Assembly: GCF_019195455.1 (NCBI RefSeq)
Contig: NZ_JAIMBW010000001.1
Coordinates: 3,686,001-3,750,000 of the forward strand
Direction of reading: 5' to 3'
Source: Gymnodinialimonas phycosphaerae
GTDB lineage: Bacteria; Pseudomonadota; Alphaproteobacteria; Rhodobacterales; Rhodobacteraceae
DNA: 64,000 nt
Part shown: piece after piece, positions 35,040-43,686 of the stretch
Position numbering within the stretch: the first letter of the stretch is position 1
Layout of the letters: each line of letters opens with the position of its first letter
Notes under the pieces: model-generated
Seen by the model: only the letters and a program-made list of their open reading frames with translations
What the model was told of the DNA's origin: nothing
The model's database searches: none
Translations under genes and position numbers: made by a program

Positions 35040-37099
35040 GCGTTCGCTGTATCCAAGACGGTCTGACGGGCTTCGTCACCCTCGACAATCCGCCGGTGAA
35101 CGCCATTGGACGCGAGATGCGGCAAGGGTTGCTGGAGGCGGTGGCATGGGCCGAGGGGCTGAACCTCGACCGGGTGATCGTGACCGGTGCAGGGCGAGCC
35201 TTTGCGGCCGGTGCCGACGCTAAGGAATTCGACGGCCCGCCACTGGAGCCGTATTTGCCCGATGTGCTCGACGCGATCGAGCGGTCGTTCGTGCCGTGGA
35301 TCGCCGCGATTAACGGCGTGGCACTGGGCGGCGGGGCCGAGATCGCGCTGGCGTGCCGAATGCGCATCATGGGGCCAGGGGCGCAGATCGGCCTGCCCGA
35401 GGTCACGCTTGGTGTGATCCCCGGCGCGGGCGGCACCCAGCGCGCGATGCGGCTTTGTGGGTTGGAGACGGCGTTGGAGTTGATCGCCTTCGGCAAGCCA
35501 ATGGGCGCCAAGGCGGCTTTGGCGGCGGGCTTGGTTCATGCCGTTGAAGACGATCCGGTGGAGGCCGCTGATATGGTCAATACGGAAGAACTGCTTTGCG
35601 TGGTGCCGACGTGGGAACTCCCGGCGCCCGAGATGGACGTGGCCGCGTTCTCAGCGGTCCGGGAAAATCTGGCGAAGCGGTCGCCGGGGCAGATCGCGCC
35701 GCACCGCGCGGTGGAGGTAATGGAGGCCGGTCTGGGGCTGGACTTCGCGGAGGCCATGGCGCTGGAGCGGGCCACGTTTCTGGATCTGAAAAGCGGTGAC
35801 CAGTCTCGTGCCCTACGGCATATGTTTTTCAGCGAGCGGGCGGCGAAGGCGCCTGCGGATTTGCCCGCCGCGCCCCAGATCACTCAGGTCGCGGTGGTCG
35901 GCGGCGGCACAATGGGGGCGGGTATCGCCTACGCCTGCCTGTCGGTCGGACTGTCCGTGGTATTGCTGGAAACAGACGCCGATGGTGTTGCGCGGGCGAC
36001 GGAAAATGTCGAACGGTTGATCGTGGCGGGGCTCAAGCGGGGGCGGTTGGACGACAGCAGCGCTGAGGTGTTGCGCGCGCGGCTGGTGATCACCGACGAT
36101 TACGGGGCGGCCTCCGGGTCGAGCCTTGCCATTGAGGCGGCGTTTGAGGCGATGGAGGTTAAGAAAGAGATCTTCGCCAAACTCGATGCAGCCCTGCCCG
36201 CCGACACCATTCTGGCGACCAACACGTCCTATCTGGACATTGATGAGGTTGCCGCAGGCACGAAGGACCCGTCCCGCGTGTTGGGCCTGCACTTCTTTGC
36301 CCCCGCGCACATCATGCGTCTGCTGGAGATCGTCCAGGGTGCGCAAACCGGCGACCGGGCTTTGGCGATGGGCTTTGGCCTTGCCAAATTACTGAAGAAG
36401 GTGCCTGTTCTGGCCGGTGTTTGCGATGGCTTTATCGGCAATCGTATTTTCAGCCGCTACCGCGAAGAGGCGGACTTCCTGCTGATGGATGGCGCCGTGC
36501 CTTGGGAGGTTGACGAGGTGATGGAGGCCTTTGGCTACGCCATGGGACCCTACGAGGTCGGTGACCTCTCGGGTCTCGACATTGGGTTCGCCAACCGCCG
36601 CAGGCAGGACGCCACGCGTGACCCGAAGCGGCGCTATGTTCCGATCGCCGACCGGATGGTGAATGAGGGGCGCTTGGGTCGGAAGACCAGTGTCGGCTGG
36701 TATCGCTATCCCGGTGGCGGCGGCAAGGTTGTGGACCCTCTGATCGAGGATCTGATCGCGGAGGAAGCCCATTTCGCGGGGGTCACTCGTGCGGAGATTC
36801 CCGATGATGTCGTGCGCGAGCGGTTGCTGCTGGCGATGATCAATGAGGCGGCGAATATCCTGGGTGAAGGCATCGCGCACTCTGCCGCTGACATCGATCT
36901 TGTCACGGTGTTCGGGTATGGCTTCCCCCGTTGGCGCGGTGGCTTGATGCACTTTGCGGATGCATGGGGCGTTGTGGAAATAGTGGAAAAACTGCGCCTG
37001 CTGGAGGCTCAGGATCCGGTGGTTTGGGCGGTCAGCCCGGTGTTGGCGGAATGTGCTGCTGCCGGAATGGCGCTGACGGATTGGCGCGCCAAGGGCTGA
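35036..37099 (+). CDS. fused enoyl-CoA hydratase / 3-hydroxyacyl-CoA dehydrogenase
   Basis: A 687-residue FadB/FadJ-like protein. The N-terminal crotonase domain has GAGRAFAAGADAKEF and NGVALGGGAEIALACRM. A Rossmann domain starts near residue 282 (VAVVGGGTMGAGIAYACLS), followed by two 3HCDH C-terminal domains (GNRIFSRYREEADFLLMDGA; GFPRWRGGLMHFADAWG). It could carry 3,4-dehydroadipyl-CoA to 3-oxoadipyl-CoA (hydration, then oxidation), linking Box to the thiolase. No paaF, paaG or paaH gene is present, so it may serve the Paa route as well. Last gene of the operon. Confidence 0.93.
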   Translation: MSVRCIQDGLTGFVTLDNPPVNAIGREMRQGLLEAVAWAEGLNLDRVIVTGAGRAFAAGADAKEFDGPPLEPYLPDVLDAIERSFVPWIAAINGVALGGGAEIALACRMRIMGPGAQIGLPEVTLGVIPGAGGTQRAMRLCGLETALELIAFGKPMGAKAALAAGLVHAVEDDPVEAADMVNTEELLCVVPTWELPAPEMDVAAFSAVRENLAKRSPGQIAPHRAVEVMEAGLGLDFAEAMALERATFLDLKSGDQSRALRHMFFSERAAKAPADLPAAPQITQVAVVGGGTMGAGIAYACLSVGLSVVLLETDADGVARATENVERLIVAGLKRGRLDDSSAEVLRARLVITDDYGAASGSSLAIEAAFEAMEVKKEIFAKLDAALPADTILATNTSYLDIDEVAAGTKDPSRVLGLHFFAPAHIMRLLEIVQGAQTGDRALAMGFGLAKLLKKVPVLAGVCDGFIGNRIFSRYREEADFLLMDGAVPWEVDEVMEAFGYAMGPYEVGDLSGLDIGFANRRRQDATRDPKRRYVPIADRMVNEGRLGRKTSVGWYRYPGGGGKVVDPLIEDLIAEEAHFAGVTRAEIPDDVVRERLLLAMINEAANILGEGIAHSAADIDLVTVFGYGFPRWRGGLMHFADAWGVVEIVEKLRLLEAQDPVVWAVSPVLAECAAAGMALTDWRAKG

Positions 37100-37188
37100 A
37101 AATTCCTTGCAAGGAATTTTCCAAAGCCTTGCAAGGCTTTGGTTACCAGGCTTTTGCAAAAGCCTGTTCAGACCCTTGCGAGGGTCTG
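37099..37188. repeat. run of four consecutive palindromes between convergent genes
   Basis: Palindrome 1 (37099-37120, 22 bp) is perfect, with arm AAAATTCCTTG. Palindrome 2 (37121-37142, 22 bp) abuts it and is perfect, with arm CCAAAGCCTTG. Palindrome 3 (37148-37165, 18 bp) is perfect, with arm AGGCTTTTG. Palindrome 4 (37169-37188, 20 bp) has an 8-bp stem CAGACCCT/AGGGTCTG around TTGCGA-like centre TGCG. The first three share the centre TTGCAA. The run fills the whole gap between the two stop codons. Confidence 0.95.
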
Positions 37189-37189
37189 T

Positions 37190-38398
37190 TTACCGCACGC
37201 GGATCGGCAGTGACGTCCATCCGCGAAACCGTGCAAGGCCGAGCCGTTTCCCGGGGCCGTTTTGGGCAAGTCGCGGAAAGCGCTGCACGAAGTCGCCCAA
37301 GGCGATCTTTCCCTCCATTCGCGCCAGCGACGCGCCAAGGCAGACGTGGATGCCGGTGATGAAGGCGATGTGCGGATTGGGTTTTCGGCTGATATCCAGG
37401 CGGTCTGGGTTGGAAAAGACCTCGGGATCGCGGTTGGCGGCGGCAATGGAGGTGTGGATGTAGGTGCCTTTGCGCACCAAGGTGCCGGAGGGCAGGGTGA
37501 CGTCCTCACTGGCCAACCGATTGCCGATCTGCAGCGGGCTTTCCATCCGCAGAGTTTCCTCCACCGTCGTGCCGATCAGGGAGGGGTCCTCCTTGAGGCG
37601 GCGATGCTCTTCCGGATTGCACATCAGCAGTGAAATGGCATTGCCGACGAAGGAGGTCGTCGTTTCGTGCCCGGCGTTGAGCAGGAAGATACAATTCTGG
37701 ATCAGCTCTTCCTGGGTCAGGGTTCGGCCGTCATGCTCTCCAAAAATCAGCGCCTCCAGCACTTCTCCTTCGGCGGCTGCATCGGGGTGCGCGCGGCGGT
37801 GGTTGATCAACTCGTCCAGGATCGCGCCGAATTCCACAACGGCGCGGTTACCAGCGTCCATCTGGGCTTGCGACACCACCGGGTCAAGCGCACCGAGAAT
37901 AGCGGTGGAATACCCCCTCAACTGGGTGCGGTAGGCTTCGGGCACGCCAAGCATGATAGAGATGATCTCCGTCGGCAGCATCATCGCGAAATCGGCGATC
38001 AAGTCCAGCTCGCCAAGATCCTCGACCCGGTCCAGCAGGCGCGCCACGATCCGCTCGATCGCGCGTTCCATTTCTTTCAGTTTCCGCGGTGTGAAAGCCC
38101 CGGCGATCAGTTTGCGCACGACCGTGTGGTAAGGGGGGTCGTTGAAGATCAGCGACGTCGTGTGGTGGAGCTTCAGAGGGCATTCGCCGAATTTCTTCCC
38201 GAAGGCCTCGGTCTTGTCCGACAGCATGTCGGGGGCCCTGTAGGTGGCGAGGCAATCGTCATGGCGCGTCAGGAAAACCGACCCGTCTGCGTTGCGATGC
38301 ACCGGTGCTGCGCGGCGCAAGGCTGCCAACGTCGAATAGGGATCCTCGATGAAGGCGGCGTCGATCTTGTTGAGATCGAATCCTGAGATGTCCGTCAT
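37190..38398 (-). CDS. cytochrome P450
   Basis: A 402-residue soluble bacterial P450. The start MTDISGFDLNKIDAAF is preceded by GGGAG; the longer frame to 38563 adds 55 arginine-rich residues without homology. The I-helix oxygen-binding motif is LLNAGHETTTSF, the K-helix ExxR is EETLRMES, and the heme-Cys loop is FITGIHVCLGASLARME. It lacks a dedicated ferredoxin gene nearby. Substrate is unknown. It is divergent from the B12-domain regulator and convergent with the box operon. Confidence 0.93.
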   Translation of the reverse strand: MTDISGFDLNKIDAAFIEDPYSTLAALRRAAPVHRNADGSVFLTRHDDCLATYRAPDMLSDKTEAFGKKFGECPLKLHHTTSLIFNDPPYHTVVRKLIAGAFTPRKLKEMERAIERIVARLLDRVEDLGELDLIADFAMMLPTEIISIMLGVPEAYRTQLRGYSTAILGALDPVVSQAQMDAGNRAVVEFGAILDELINHRRAHPDAAAEGEVLEALIFGEHDGRTLTQEELIQNCIFLLNAGHETTTSFVGNAISLLMCNPEEHRRLKEDPSLIGTTVEETLRMESPLQIGNRLASEDVTLPSGTLVRKGTYIHTSIAAANRDPEVFSNPDRLDISRKPNPHIAFITGIHVCLGASLARMEGKIALGDFVQRFPRLAQNGPGKRLGLARFRGWTSLPIRVR

Positions 38399-38837
38399 GT
38401 GCTGAGCTCCCTTGATTGCGGTAGTATTGGGAACCGCATCCGCAGCCGCAAGGGGGCAATATAGAAGAACTCGCTTCGACGGGCGGTGGCGTTTAGCCGG
38501 GCCGGGGATCTGTGTCTCAGCCACGTTGCGGGTGCTTGCGGGGTTGGCAGAGGGTACCCCCACGGGCAGCGGGTCCGAAGACCTGAAAAGCGTGGCGGGC
38601 GAAAATTTCGCGAAAGCGCATGGGTACCATGGTGTAGCCCTAAGCCTTGCAAATCAAACGGTTGCAGAGGTTTCCCCGGCCAATGGCCTGCGGGAAATGT
38701 CAAGTTGACCTCCCATGTAGTGTAAGCTTTTATTGACACTCGGAATGAAAGCCGTGGTATACAGTGATAGACTGCATGGGGCCGATGCTTCTTCTGACCA
38801 GAAGCGTTCATGTGCTGAGGTCAAGGGGAGATCGACC
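38399..38837. other. intergenic region between P450 and B12-domain regulator
   Basis: A 439-bp divergent intergenic region. The right part holds a PpsR-type site and a promoter for the regulator (listed separately). The left part must hold the P450 promoter, but I see no clear motif there beyond its GGGAG ribosome binding site. No convincing small gene was found. Confidence 0.5.
38719..38763 (+). promoter_or_regulatory. PpsR/CrtJ-type operator overlapping a promoter
   Basis: TGTAAGCTTTTATTGACA (38721-38738) fits the TGT-N12-ACA recognition rule of PpsR/CrtJ; the match extends to AGTGT and ACACT arms. TTGACA (38733-38738) at its right end can act as -35 with TATACA (38758-38763) as -10, though the 19-nt spacer is long. 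Binding would block the promoter. The start codon is 75 nt downstream. Confidence 0.55.
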
Positions 38838-39659
38838 ATGATCAATCAAGCCAACTTCGAACGTCGCCCTGATATACAAGAGCTATCTTCGGCCGTTCGA
38901 GACTGCCTTGCGGAAGATCCCATTCTTCATCTTGCCCGCCAAGCCATGGCCAAAGTGGTAGCGGAATCGCGCGACACCGCCGCGCGGCAGCAAACCCTGG
39001 GTCAGACCCCGTCGCCCCATATCTCGGAATTGGCCAGTGCCCTTGCTGATACGGATCATTCGGTGGCCGAAGCGCGGATCGCTGAGCTGTTGAAAGCAGG
39101 CGTGGGTGTGCCGGATCTGTGTCTGGAACATCTGGCCCCCGCTGCCCGCGAATTGGGAGAGCGGTGGGAACGTGATGCATTGCAATTTGCCGATGTCACA
39201 ATGGCAACCGCCCGGATTCAATCGATTCTGCGCAGTATTCCTTCGACGCACAAGGCCAAGGCCGGACCGTCCGAGGGCGGCGCGCTCTTTGCCGCTGTCC
39301 CCGGCGAGGCACACACCCTGGGCGTCATCATGGCCGCCGATCATTTCCGCAGGATGGGGTGGGATGTGGGTCTTCTGATCGGTATGGAGCATGGGGAGTT
39401 GTGCCGGAGAATTGCAAAGGATGACCGCACGGTCATCGCGCTCAGCTGCGCTGGTCGCCATTCTGCCCCCGCATTGCACATGCTTGTGGAGGAGCTTCGC
39501 GGATTACGCCCGGATATTGGCATTGTCCTGAGTGGCAATGTCCTCAACGACAAGGCCGTGATGCAAAGCCTGCCCCGTTTCGACGGGGTTGTTGACGGCT
39601 TGGCGACGGCAGAGAAGGTCTTGAACGGCGTTGCCGAGGCCGCATTGGTCTCGGGCTGA
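38838..39659 (+). CDS. PpaA/AerR-like B12-binding-domain regulator
   Basis: A 273-residue protein with AAGGGGAG before the start MINQANFERRPD. The first half is helical with a MetH-type cap (AELLKAGVGVPDLCLEHLAPAARELGERWERDALQFADVTMATARIQ). The second half is a cobalamin-binding Rossmann-like domain: ALFAAVPGEAHTLGVIMAADHFRRMGWDVGLL and LSCAGRHSAPALHMLVEEL. The GExHTLG motif resembles the AerR/PpaA family, which tune PpsR/CrtJ in response to light-sensitive B12 or heme. There is no DNA-binding helix-turn-helix, so it would act through a partner. Whether photosynthesis genes exist elsewhere is unknown. Confidence 0.82.
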   Translation: MINQANFERRPDIQELSSAVRDCLAEDPILHLARQAMAKVVAESRDTAARQQTLGQTPSPHISELASALADTDHSVAEARIAELLKAGVGVPDLCLEHLAPAARELGERWERDALQFADVTMATARIQSILRSIPSTHKAKAGPSEGGALFAAVPGEAHTLGVIMAADHFRRMGWDVGLLIGMEHGELCRRIAKDDRTVIALSCAGRHSAPALHMLVEELRGLRPDIGIVLSGNVLNDKAVMQSLPRFDGVVDGLATAEKVLNGVAEAALVSG

Positions 39660-39740
39660 CCGCGACCTGCGGCCCGGATCGTTTGGTAAGGCTGTTATCC
39701 GCGCCATCTTGCGTTGAAGCGGGGCAAGGCCCGTCTCGCC

Positions 39741-40454
39741 TCACTCCCTGCAAGGGCCTCTCATACTACGATGGTTCTGATCGAACTGCGTTTCGTAGAA
39801 GTGTTCCAACGTTTGGTCGGGTTCCGGGATGAAAGATCCCAGGCTGCGGGCGTCAAGGATCCGGTCGAGACGAAACATCCGGAAGGCTTGGCGCAATTCA
39901 CACCATGCGACGAGGGTCCAGACCGAGCCCCAGAACCAAAGGCCCAAGGGGCGTAGAATGCGTTCCGTGGCGGCCCCCTTGTCATCACGGTAGTCGATTG
40001 CGAGGCGTTCGGGCGCCTGGATTGCGGCCTCGACGGTGTCGATGGTGGCGCGGGTTCTGGTGTCGAGCGGATTTGTCGTCCAGGCCTCGAACCGCAGACG
40101 CTCGGCCCGCGTGCGGGTGGCGTCCGGCAAAACGGCGGTGATCTTGTCGAGCGCGCTTCCCGCCCCGCGCGCCATCGAGGTGCCGCCCCAGGTCTGCAGC
40201 ATCCGTGCGCCGACGCCCAGCGCGACGATTTCCTCTTCGGTAAACATCAGTGGCGGCAGGTTGTAGCCGTCGCGCATCATGTAGCCCAGGCCTGCCTCGC
40301 CATCGATTGGCACGCCCGAGCCCTGCAAGTGGGCGATATCGCGGTAGATCGTACGCTCGGACACCTCCATCGCCTCGGCCAGGGCGCGGGCGGTGGTCAG
40401 CTTGCCGGGACGCAAACGGTCGATCAGTCGGAAGAGGCGGTCAACACGGCGCAT
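39741..40454 (-). CDS. YafY-family HTH/WYL-domain regulator
   Basis: A 237-residue regulator. The N-terminal winged helix is VDRLFRLIDRLRPGKLTTARALAEAMEVSERTIYRDIAHLQ, followed by the linker GAGLGYMMRDGYNLPPLMF-like segment and a WYL domain (LGLWFWGSVWTLVAWCELRQAFRMFRLDRI). It lies downstream of the VOC gene on the same strand, 156 nt away. Members often control adjacent small enzymes; the ligand is unknown. Confidence 0.88.
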   Translation of the reverse strand: MRRVDRLFRLIDRLRPGKLTTARALAEAMEVSERTIYRDIAHLQGSGVPIDGEAGLGYMMRDGYNLPPLMFTEEEIVALGVGARMLQTWGGTSMARGAGSALDKITAVLPDATRTRAERLRFEAWTTNPLDTRTRATIDTVEAAIQAPERLAIDYRDDKGAATERILRPLGLWFWGSVWTLVAWCELRQAFRMFRLDRILDARSLGSFIPEPDQTLEHFYETQFDQNHRSMRGPCRE

Positions 40455-40610
40455 GGGACGAGGCTACCTCGCAGGGAGAGAGGGGGGAAGGGCCCCGCGC
40501 GCAAGGCGAGCATGGCGCGCGGGGCCGGTGGCGGGAATGAGTTGTATTTGGCAAGATGAAAGGGGAGCCCGGCGCGAACGGGACAGCATCGCGCCGGGCG
40601 GATAGTAGGA

Positions 40611-40985
40611 TCACCCGTTGAACTTGAACATGCCGAGCGAGTTGCCGTCGATGTCACGGGCATAAAAGAAGTTGCCCGGCGGGATCTGAATGTCGGGGCT
40701 TTCCACTTCACCGCCCGCCGCGATGATCCGTTCGCGCGCCGCATCAAGGCTGTCTCCCACAACCAGATGTATGGTGGCGCCTTCGCGGGACGGCTTGCCG
40801 GGGTAGAGATGCCCGCCAATGCCGGGGGTGTCATCGTTGAACGGCAGCATAACCATCGGGTTCGGGCCGGTGTTGTCGATGCTGAGATCCTGTTGCAGGA
40901 CCGCGCCGTAGAAAGCCATGGAGGCATCCAGATCGCTGACCGCGATTTCGAACCAGCAGCCGCAGTTTTGAGCAGGGTTGGACAT
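40611..40985 (-). CDS. VOC-family (glyoxalase/bleomycin-resistance-like) protein
   Basis: A 124-residue single-unit VOC protein: CGCWFEIAVSDLDASMAFYGAVLQ and PGNFFYARDIDGNSLGMFKFNG mark the paired beta-alpha-beta-beta-beta folds and metal-ligand positions. Function is unassigned. Pairing with a YafY-type regulator is common. A tail of the dispersed repeat (GTTGTATTTGGCAAGATGAA) lies just downstream at 40541-40560. Confidence 0.85.
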   Translation of the reverse strand: MSNPAQNCGCWFEIAVSDLDASMAFYGAVLQQDLSIDNTGPNPMVMLPFNDDTPGIGGHLYPGKPSREGATIHLVVGDSLDAARERIIAAGGEVESPDIQIPPGNFFYARDIDGNSLGMFKFNG

Positions 40986-41075
40986 GGGTTTTTTCCTTCA
41001 TTCCTATGTTGATGAAGGTGGTCTAACGGACCCCTCCTGACAGCGTCGTGTCAGGAGCGTGTCAGGGATTTCAAA

Positions 41076-41636
41076 TTAAATTTCCAGCTCGGCCATCGGG
41101 ATGATCGGGAAGAAGCAACCGCGTGACCAGACGCCGAACATAGGCGTGCCGTCGAGATCGTGCGCCTCACCCATATCCACGAGGCGGTAGAAGCTTTTGC
41201 GGTCGATCAACGCCTCAAGGCCCGCCCGGATATGAACGTAGGGGGAGGGTTCTCCACCCGCGTCGCGTTCGACACGGATCGCATGGCCCTCGCCCGCTGT
41301 CACAGTATCGCCGACGTTGGTGGTGAAGGTGATGCCATCATCGGTTTGCTCGATATCGACGGCCACGAAAGGCGCATCGACGACGCGTATTCCGACTTTC
41401 TCCACCGGCGTCACAAGGAAATACTTGTCCCCCTCGCGCTTCAGGATCGTCGAGAACAAACGCACCAGCGGTTTCCGGCCAATCGGCGTGCCCTCATAAA
41501 ACCACGTCCCGTCGCGACGGATCTCCATGTCCAGATCGCCGCAAAAATCCGGATTCCACAGGTGAACGGGCGGAAGTTTGCCTTGTTTTGCGGCATCTTG
41601 CGCGGCTTTAAGCAATTGATCGGTGGCGGGTGTCAT
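41076..41636 (-). CDS. DUF1285 protein
   Basis: A 186-residue protein of the DUF1285 family: LPPVHLWNPDFCGDLDMEIRRDGTWFYEGTPIGRKPLVRLFSTIL then DKYFLVTPVEKVGIRVVDAPFVAVDIE. The chosen ATG at 41636 has AGAAGGAC upstream; the frame to 41729 adds basic residues without homology. Function is unknown. It is divergent from the MoxR operon across about 160 bp. Confidence 0.87.
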   Translation of the reverse strand: MTPATDQLLKAAQDAAKQGKLPPVHLWNPDFCGDLDMEIRRDGTWFYEGTPIGRKPLVRLFSTILKREGDKYFLVTPVEKVGIRVVDAPFVAVDIEQTDDGITFTTNVGDTVTAGEGHAIRVERDAGGEPSPYVHIRAGLEALIDRKSFYRLVDMGEAHDLDGTPMFGVWSRGCFFPIIPMAELEI

Positions 41637-41794
41637 GGCGATGATGTCCTTCTGACCCTTTCGGTTACGGTTTTTCACAAGTCGCGACCCCCTGGTCACG
41701 ATCTTTTGTCCCTCATTCCCTTTTGCCATTTGTGGTCAGAGGAATAGGTCTGTTACCTGTGTAGCTATATTTAACACTCACGTGGAGCATTGCC

Positions 41795-42802
41795 ATGGCC
41801 GACACCGAATCCCTTGTCGCTGAGATTGAAGCGCTCGGCGCGAAACTGGGCGAGGCGAAGACCTCGATCGCGCAGCGGATCATCGGGCAGGAAGAGGTGG
41901 TGGAGCTGGCGCTGTCGGCGATGCTGTCGGGCGGTCACGCGCTGCTTATGGGTCTGCCGGGCCTGGGCAAGACGCTGTTGGTGGACACGCTGTCGACGGT
42001 CATGGGCCTGTCGGCCAACCGCGTGCAGTTCACCCCGGACCTGATGCCTGCGGATATCCTCGGATCAGAGGTGTTGGAGACGGCGGACGATGGCAGCCGC
42101 AATTTCCGGTTCCTTGAGGGGCCGGTTTTTTGTCAGCTCTTGATGGCCGATGAGATCAACCGCGCCTCGCCCCGGACGCAATCGGCGCTTTTGCAGGCGA
42201 TGCAGGAAAAGGAAGTGACGATCGCGGGGGAACATCGTCCGCTGCCCGCGCCGTTCCACGTGCTGGCGACCCAGAACCCGATCGAGCAGGAGGGGACCTA
42301 TCCGCTTCCCGAAGCGCAGTTGGACCGCTTCCTTGTGAAAATTGACGTGCCCTACCCGGACCGCGACACCGAGCGGGGGATTCTGATTGCCACCACCGGC
42401 ATGGACCAGGCCGCGGCGAAAGAGGTCTTTACCCCGCAAGAGTTGATCCGCGCCCAGAATGTGGTGCGGCAGATGCCGGTGGGCGAGGCGATTGTCGAGG
42501 TGATCCTTGATCTCGTCCGCGCCTGCCGCCCGCACGAGGCCGATGCGCCGGATATCGTCAAGCGCACCGTCGCTTGGGGCCCCGGCCCCCGCGCAGCGCA
42601 GGCCTTGATGCTGACCGCGCGCGCCCGCGCGTTGCTGGACGGGCGCCTTGCGCCCTCGGTCGAGGATGTCGCGGCGCTGGCCCGTCCGGTTCTGGGTCAC
42701 CGAATGGCACTGTCCTTCTCGGCCCGCGCGGAAGGGGCAGAGCTGGAGCAGGTGATCGACGAGGTCACCGCCCGCGTCACCCGGATCGAGGCTGCGGCTT
42801 GA
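41795..42802 (+). CDS. MoxR-family AAA ATPase
   Basis: A 335-residue MoxR ATPase: Walker A GLPGLGKTLLVD, Walker B LLMADEINRASPRTQSALLQAM, sensor LATQNPIEQEGTYPLPEAQLDRF. MoxR proteins act as chaperone-like partners of DUF58 and VWA proteins in the envelope. It is the first gene of a four-gene operon whose next start overlaps as TTGA. Confidence 0.95.
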   Translation: MADTESLVAEIEALGAKLGEAKTSIAQRIIGQEEVVELALSAMLSGGHALLMGLPGLGKTLLVDTLSTVMGLSANRVQFTPDLMPADILGSEVLETADDGSRNFRFLEGPVFCQLLMADEINRASPRTQSALLQAMQEKEVTIAGEHRPLPAPFHVLATQNPIEQEGTYPLPEAQLDRFLVKIDVPYPDRDTERGILIATTGMDQAAAKEVFTPQELIRAQNVVRQMPVGEAIVEVILDLVRACRPHEADAPDIVKRTVAWGPGPRAAQALMLTARARALLDGRLAPSVEDVAALARPVLGHRMALSFSARAEGAELEQVIDEVTARVTRIEAAA

Positions 42803-43686
42803 ACGAACTTTCCCGCCACTCGCCTGACTCTCTGCGATCCAGGTCCGAGGCCGTTGCGGCCTCGCTTCCGCCGCTGATGGCCGATGCACAGCATCTGGCC
42901 GCGACGGTTCTTCTTGGGGTGCATGGCCGTAAACGGGCAGGGACGGGGGATGAATTCTGGCAGTATCGCCCGGCCGAACAGGGGGACAGCTATCGGTCCA
43001 TCGACTGGCGGCGTTCTGCGCGGTCGGACGGGCATTTCCTGCGTCAAACCGAATGGCAGGCCGCGCAATCGGTGATGATCGGCGTGGATGATGCGGCGTC
43101 GATGACCTATGCGGGCGCGAAATCGCGTCCCTCCAAGTTGCGCCGGGCGCAGACGCTTGCGATGGCGTTGGCAATCATTGCTGTGCGTGGCGGAGAACGC
43201 GTTGGCCTGACGCATCTGGCGGAACCGCCCCGCGGCGGGCAGGCGCAATTATTGCGCATGGCAACGGCCCTGATGGATGGCGTGGATCGCCCGGAATACG
43301 GCGCCCCCAAGCCGCAGGTCATGCCTGCGGGCGCGCGTGCGGTATTCTTCAGCGATTTCCTGGGGGACCCGGCGGCGATCGAAACTGTTCTGGGCCGCGC
43401 GGCAGATCGCGGCGTCGAAGGCGCCTTGGTGCAGATCCTAGACCCGGATGAAGAGGCTTTCCCCTTCGACGGGCGTACCCTGTTCGAAAGCATGTCTGGT
43501 ACGATCCGGTTTGAGACGTTGAAGGCACGGTCCCTGCGCGAAGAGTACCTGTCGCGCCTGGCCGCGCGCAAAGATGCCTTGCGGGAGATGACCCGACGCA
43601 CGGGGTGGCGGTTCCATGTCCATCATACCGATGCGCCCGCTGAACCCACGCTCCTGTGGCTCTATCAAGCGTTGGAGCGTCGCTGA
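42799..43686 (+). CDS. DUF58 protein
   Basis: A 295-residue soluble DUF58 protein. TTG start at 42799 overlaps the moxR stop (TTGA) and gives MNELSRHSPDSLRSRSEAV; the frame is open further upstream but that part lies in moxR. The DUF58 signature is GDSYRSIDWRRSARSDGHFLRQTEWQ. The C-terminal half has a VWA-like fold (VMIGVDDAASM). It works with MoxR and the next membrane protein, probably in envelope maintenance. Confidence 0.9.
   Translation: MNELSRHSPDSLRSRSEAVAASLPPLMADAQHLAATVLLGVHGRKRAGTGDEFWQYRPAEQGDSYRSIDWRRSARSDGHFLRQTEWQAAQSVMIGVDDAASMTYAGAKSRPSKLRRAQTLAMALAIIAVRGGERVGLTHLAEPPRGGQAQLLRMATALMDGVDRPEYGAPKPQVMPAGARAVFFSDFLGDPAAIETVLGRAADRGVEGALVQILDPDEEAFPFDGRTLFESMSGTIRFETLKARSLREEYLSRLAARKDALREMTRRTGWRFHVHHTDAPAEPTLLWLYQALERR

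Noticed and set aside
36931..37359. Open frame reading through the palindrome run
   Set aside because: It has no start signal, overlaps two real genes, and its periodic look comes from the palindromes.
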